From NCBI GenBank assembly GCA_030638785.1, contig DAOWDY010000028.1:1-7244 (forward strand): a DNA stretch of 7,244 nt, written 5' to 3'. A program made the translations under genes and the position numbers. The stretch comes from Candidatus Thorarchaeota archaeon. Its GTDB lineage: Archaea; Asgardarchaeota; Thorarchaeia; Thorarchaeales; Thorarchaeaceae. Shown piece by piece: positions 4,579 to 7,244 of this stretch (its first letter is position 1; each line of letters begins with the position of its first letter). Under the pieces are notes generated by a model. It saw only the letters and a program-made list of their open reading frames with translations, did not search any database and had not been told where the DNA came from.

Positions 4579-6183
4579 TTAGTTTCTTTGCATTTGCCAT
4601 TTTCGTCCTATGATACTCAATCCAAAGAGAAGAATAGTAAGAGCCAGATAGAAAATCCATATCCCTGCTTCCGCTGTTTCTGGCAAGGAACCCATGAAAT
4701 CTAGCGCCCCAATTCGATTCATTGGACCAATATACCAGAGCATTGTATAAGCAAATTCAAACAGCTTGTTAGAACCTGTCCATACTCCGAAGCAGAGCGC
4801 TAGTGACGGAATGAATAAAGCTCCTATAAACCAAGCAAGGACTCCAATATAGGCACCATGAACTGCCAGGTTCATTGCGACACCACATCCGATACTAATT
4901 GTCAGCAACACTCCTGCCAACCATAACGCTAGAAATTGGCGTCGAAGATATCTTGCAGAAGCAAAAATGAGCTGGTCTGTTCTATGAGTGGTTTCGCGAG
5001 CTCCCATTTTGGACCAGATCAATATAGGTATGAACCAGGCAATGGGAAGCAGAATTCCTTGTGCAAAAGTGAGGGGAAGGAATAATCCCAACAAGATGAA
5101 CGCTGCAATAACAACATATGTTCCACCTCCTAGAAATTCTTTCATTGCTAAGCGCCATTCAGCGATTAACATCGGACTAAAACGAAACCGAATATTATCC
5201 GGGGTTAGAGCTTTCAATTCAATATCTTTCAGAGGTAAGATGGGGGACCTATCGACTTCTTTCAGGTCTAGGACCGGAGAAGAAAATGCTGTTGATGATT
5301 TAGATGATTCAGGTGCGGGATCAAATCGGTTGAAACGCACAGCGGCGAGGAGAGCGATTCCTACTCCTAAACATATCAATAATAGACTATTTTGAAAAAT
5401 ACCCAAAGTCCATTGAATGCCCGCCCACATGAATGTTGCAAGGGGACGTCCATCAGGAAAACCCCATCCAAATCCCAATGTGAACTGGTGTTGAGTTAGA
5501 TTCGGATATGTTGCCAGACCTGCTGATCGGATACTGGATATAATTGAGTTAATGCCAAAGAGATCAAAGGTATCTGAAGTGAGAGGTAAACCAATCAGCC
5601 ACATAAAGAAATACATTATATTCCCAATTCCGCCACTCAGCCAAGGTCTTGAATCAAAAAATACTGCAATTGCTCCAACCAAGAACATGAGTGGTAGAAC
5701 AATGATTACAAAGGGGGCAATCAGAGCCCATAAGTCAATGACGAAATCTTCCCCTCTAACAAATTGCATTCCTAATGTGGTTAGAATAACAACACCAACC
5801 ATCGTTGAAAGAACAGCAAAATTCCCCAAAGTATTGCCCAAAGTATAGATTGAATTCCTAAGTGGAGTAGTTGCAATAATCTGACCAACACCTGTCTGTT
5901 CATCCTGTTTAATTGAATCATTAACAACATAAAATCCCAGAAGGGTAAGAAAGATTCCTGTGAGCATAGCTACCATGGCACCAATCCAGGCACTATTATA
6001 GACTCCTCTATAGAAGATGGTATCTGAGCCCCATCCCATAGTAACATAGAAGGCATCTGACGCAGGTATGAAGATATATCCAGCAATAATAGCAAGTACC
6101 AGTATAATCAAGAACCGATATGTGCGAACCTTGTTCAAATATCCGATTCGCATAATTGCGAAAAGTATTCGCAATCTATTCAC
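4579..6183 (-). CDS. ABC-2 type transporter permease
   Basis: 534 residues with about 11-12 membrane segments, near 23-40, 66-87, 122-141, 152-175, 184-202, 259-282, 355-375, 376-392, 416-438, 446-466, 473-488 and 506-525. The cytoplasmic stretch DDSIKQDEQTGVGQII-like at about 88-103, followed by TTPLRNSIYTLGN, is the coupling region typical of ABC-2 permeases. A similar loop, SKMGARETTHRTDQLIFASA, at 391-410 suggests two permease halves fused in one chain, joined by a soluble linker at about 283-340. One gene would then supply both transmembrane halves of the exporter. The GTG start at 6181-6183 shares a base with the upstream TAG stop (TAGTG), so translation is probably coupled; GAGAG lies six bases upstream. 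The substrate is unknown, and no drug- or lantibiotic-specific feature is visible. Confidence 0.88.
   Translation of the reverse strand: MNRLRILFAIMRIGYLNKVRTYRFLIILVLAIIAGYIFIPASDAFYVTMGWGSDTIFYRGVYNSAWIGAMVAMLTGIFLTLLGFYVVNDSIKQDEQTGVGQIIATTPLRNSIYTLGNTLGNFAVLSTMVGVVILTTLGMQFVRGEDFVIDLWALIAPFVIIVLPLMFLVGAIAVFFDSRPWLSGGIGNIMYFFMWLIGLPLTSDTFDLFGINSIISSIRSAGLATYPNLTQHQFTLGFGWGFPDGRPLATFMWAGIQWTLGIFQNSLLLICLGVGIALLAAVRFNRFDPAPESSKSSTAFSSPVLDLKEVDRSPILPLKDIELKALTPDNIRFRFSPMLIAEWRLAMKEFLGGGTYVVIAAFILLGLFLPLTFAQGILLPIAWFIPILIWSKMGARETTHRTDQLIFASARYLRRQFLALWLAGVLLTISIGCGVAMNLAVHGAYIGVLAWFIGALFIPSLALCFGVWTGSNKLFEFAYTMLWYIGPMNRIGALDFMGSLPETAEAGIWIFYLALTILLFGLSIIGRKWQMQRN
6156..6174. repeat. Inverted repeat TTGCGAA-N5-TTCGCAA at the permease start
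   Basis: Perfect 7-bp arms with a 5-base spacer fall within codons 3-10 of the permease. A hairpin so near the GTG start could limit initiation or help couple it to the end of the ATPase gene. Confidence 0.4.
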
Positions 6184-7070
6184 TAGCTTCTCTCTCCTCG
6201 ATTAGTGGAGATACAATAGAGATATGCATCTTCTAAGGTTGGAGAAGTTGATTGTTGGGCATCATTTGCAGGACTTGTTTCTGAAACCACACGTATGTGG
6301 AGTCCGTCTTGGCGGCGGAATATACCGCTTAACAGGTATTTTTCTTTCACCATCGGAAGCTCTGAGCTTTGGATGATCCATTCCCATACCTTACCATCCA
6401 CAATCTTGAGAAAGTCTTCAGGCGATGATCGAGTTAGGAGTTGACCTTGATTGATGACAACAATATCACTAGAAGTAGCCTCGATATCTGAAACTATATG
6501 AGTCGAAAGAATCACGACACGGTCACCAGATAATTCCGCCAGAAGGTTCCTGAATCGAGCTCGACCTTCAGGATCCAATCCGACTGTGGGTTCATCAATG
6601 ATTAGGACCATCGGATCATTTAACAGCGCTTGAGCAATCCCGATACGTTGCTTCATACCACCCGAGTACTCCCCTAATGAACGGCTGCGTGAGTCTAGTA
6701 AGTCGACGAAAGAAAGTAGGTTCTCTATCCTTTCATTTGCAACCTTGGATTCAACTCCTTTGATTGTAGCCATATAGCTCAAGAACTCGTCAGCATTCAG
6801 CTTTGGATAAACACCAAAATCCTGTGGGAGGTAACCTAGCACAGCGCGTATCGAATCAGGTTGTTCTTTGATATTAGTTCCATTCCAGAGGACGGTGCCT
6901 ACAGAAGGCTTGGTGATCGTTGCAATTATTCTCATCAGAGTTGACTTACCTGCACCATTAGGACCTAGCAAACCCAGAACGCCAGTTCCAATATCCAGAT
7001 GTATATCATGTAAAGCAAATATATCACTCCCCTTATACTGCTTGGAAATCCCATCAATTTTCAGCTGCAT
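6183..7070 (-). CDS. ABC transporter ATP-binding protein (ABC-2 type exporter)
   Basis: A 295-residue ATPase that powers the adjacent permease at the membrane. All nucleotide-binding motifs are present: Walker A GPNGAGKST (36-44), Q-loop Q83 in GYLPQDFG, signature YSGGMKQR (135-142), Walker B LIIDEP (156-161) with catalytic E160, D-loop GLDP and H191 in the H-loop. Residues past about 220 form the accessory C-terminal region usual in CcmA/NatA-like exporter ATPases. The frame extends upstream to a TTG at 7154, but the extra 28 residues look unlike this family, which begins with a strand like MQLKIDGISKQY; hence ATG 7070. AGGAG lies only one base before it, a poor spacing. A TATTAATC box at about 7106-7113 would give a short leader. 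It is the first gene of the exporter operon. Confidence 0.95.
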   Translation of the reverse strand: MQLKIDGISKQYKGSDIFALHDIHLDIGTGVLGLLGPNGAGKSTLMRIIATITKPSVGTVLWNGTNIKEQPDSIRAVLGYLPQDFGVYPKLNADEFLSYMATIKGVESKVANERIENLLSFVDLLDSRSRSLGEYSGGMKQRIGIAQALLNDPMVLIIDEPTVGLDPEGRARFRNLLAELSGDRVVILSTHIVSDIEATSSDIVVINQGQLLTRSSPEDFLKIVDGKVWEWIIQSSELPMVKEKYLLSGIFRRQDGLHIRVVSETSPANDAQQSTSPTLEDAYLYCISTNRGERS

Positions 7071-7105
7071 GCTCCTAACCCTAACAGTGTAAAAGATATG
7101 ATGGA

Positions 7106-7113
7106 TTAATAAT
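7106..7113 (-). promoter_or_regulatory. Candidate TATA box of the ABC exporter operon
   Basis: On the minus strand TATTAATC (inside ACATTATTAATCC) predicts a transcription start near 7083 and a leader of about 13 bases to the ATG at 7070. Another AT-rich word (TGTATAAC, about 7143-7150) is possible but would give a long leader. Confidence 0.35.
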
Positions 7114-7211
7114 GTACTCTTCACAGCATCGATAGATAATGCGTTATACATCAATTCAGCCGTAAGAGTTCTTAATCGAGTCGCGTCGATATGTGCAACG
7201 CCACTGATACC

Positions 7212-7222
7212 AAATATTCACT
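7212..7222 (-). promoter_or_regulatory. AGTGAATATTT element upstream of the ABC operon
   Basis: Identical to the 11-mer at 4376-4386 and sharing AGTGAATAT with TetR operator 1 (147-155). It lies about 140 bases before the ABC ATPase start, too far to be its TATA box if the box at 7106-7113 is used. Confidence 0.25.
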
Positions 7223-7244
7223 ATCAAACAACCATGATTGCTTC

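Noticed and set aside
4988..5848. Plus-strand open frames inside the ABC permease (4988-5395 and 5552-5848)
   Set aside because: Antisense to a clear multi-spanning permease, with basic low-complexity translations and no start signals.
7072..7085. Telomere-like TTAGGGTTAGG on the minus strand
   Set aside because: Only two units, just before the ATPase start; a coincidence of the leader sequence.

Overview
The window looks like chromosomal DNA of an archaeon, probably an uncultured one of moderate GC. The direct evidence is archaeal-style promoters: TATA boxes about 25 bp before plausible transcription starts, and one near-leaderless gene. Shine-Dalgarno-like GGTG/GAGGTG sites, GTG and TTG starts, and a polytopic membrane protein paired with an ArsR-like winged-helix regulator also fit. 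An Asgard-type (Thorarchaeota-like) origin is my guess from protein style and is not shown by any marker gene. I see no rRNA, tRNA, CRISPR, transposase or phage gene.

Layout. (1) 1-125, minus: the 5' end of a gene cut by the window edge, most like a metallo-beta-lactamase-fold hydrolase. It is divergent from a TetR-family regulator (251-820, plus), and the shared control region holds three TGAAT-N4-RTTYA operator-like sites. (2) 902-1414, minus: a DinB-fold protein, convergent with TetR. (3) 1603-3206, minus: a two-gene unit of a TTG-started polytopic membrane protein followed by an overlapping winged-helix regulator. (4) 3323-3676, minus: a small hydrophobic protein of unknown function behind a promoter crowded with strong palindromes. 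(5) 3908-4351, minus: a GNAT acetyltransferase resembling spermidine/diamine acetyltransferases. (6) 4579-7070, minus: an ABC-2 type exporter, ATPase then permease, overlapping by one base.

How they may work together. The TetR protein probably represses itself and the divergent hydrolase. The winged-helix protein probably regulates its own operon in response to something linked to the membrane protein. The ABC pair is a self-contained exporter of unknown substrate. Nearly all genes run on the minus strand but appear to form separate short units, divided by hairpins followed by pyrimidine-rich tails.

The most interesting non-coding signals are an 88-nt intergenic element present twice (1463-1550 and 4473-4560) with a partial third copy (861-897), always downstream of a minus-strand gene; the palindrome cluster around the TATA box at 3757-3765; and the triple operator array between the divergent genes. 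I did not find a clear new multi-gene system; the novelty here lies in regulatory and RNA-level structure.
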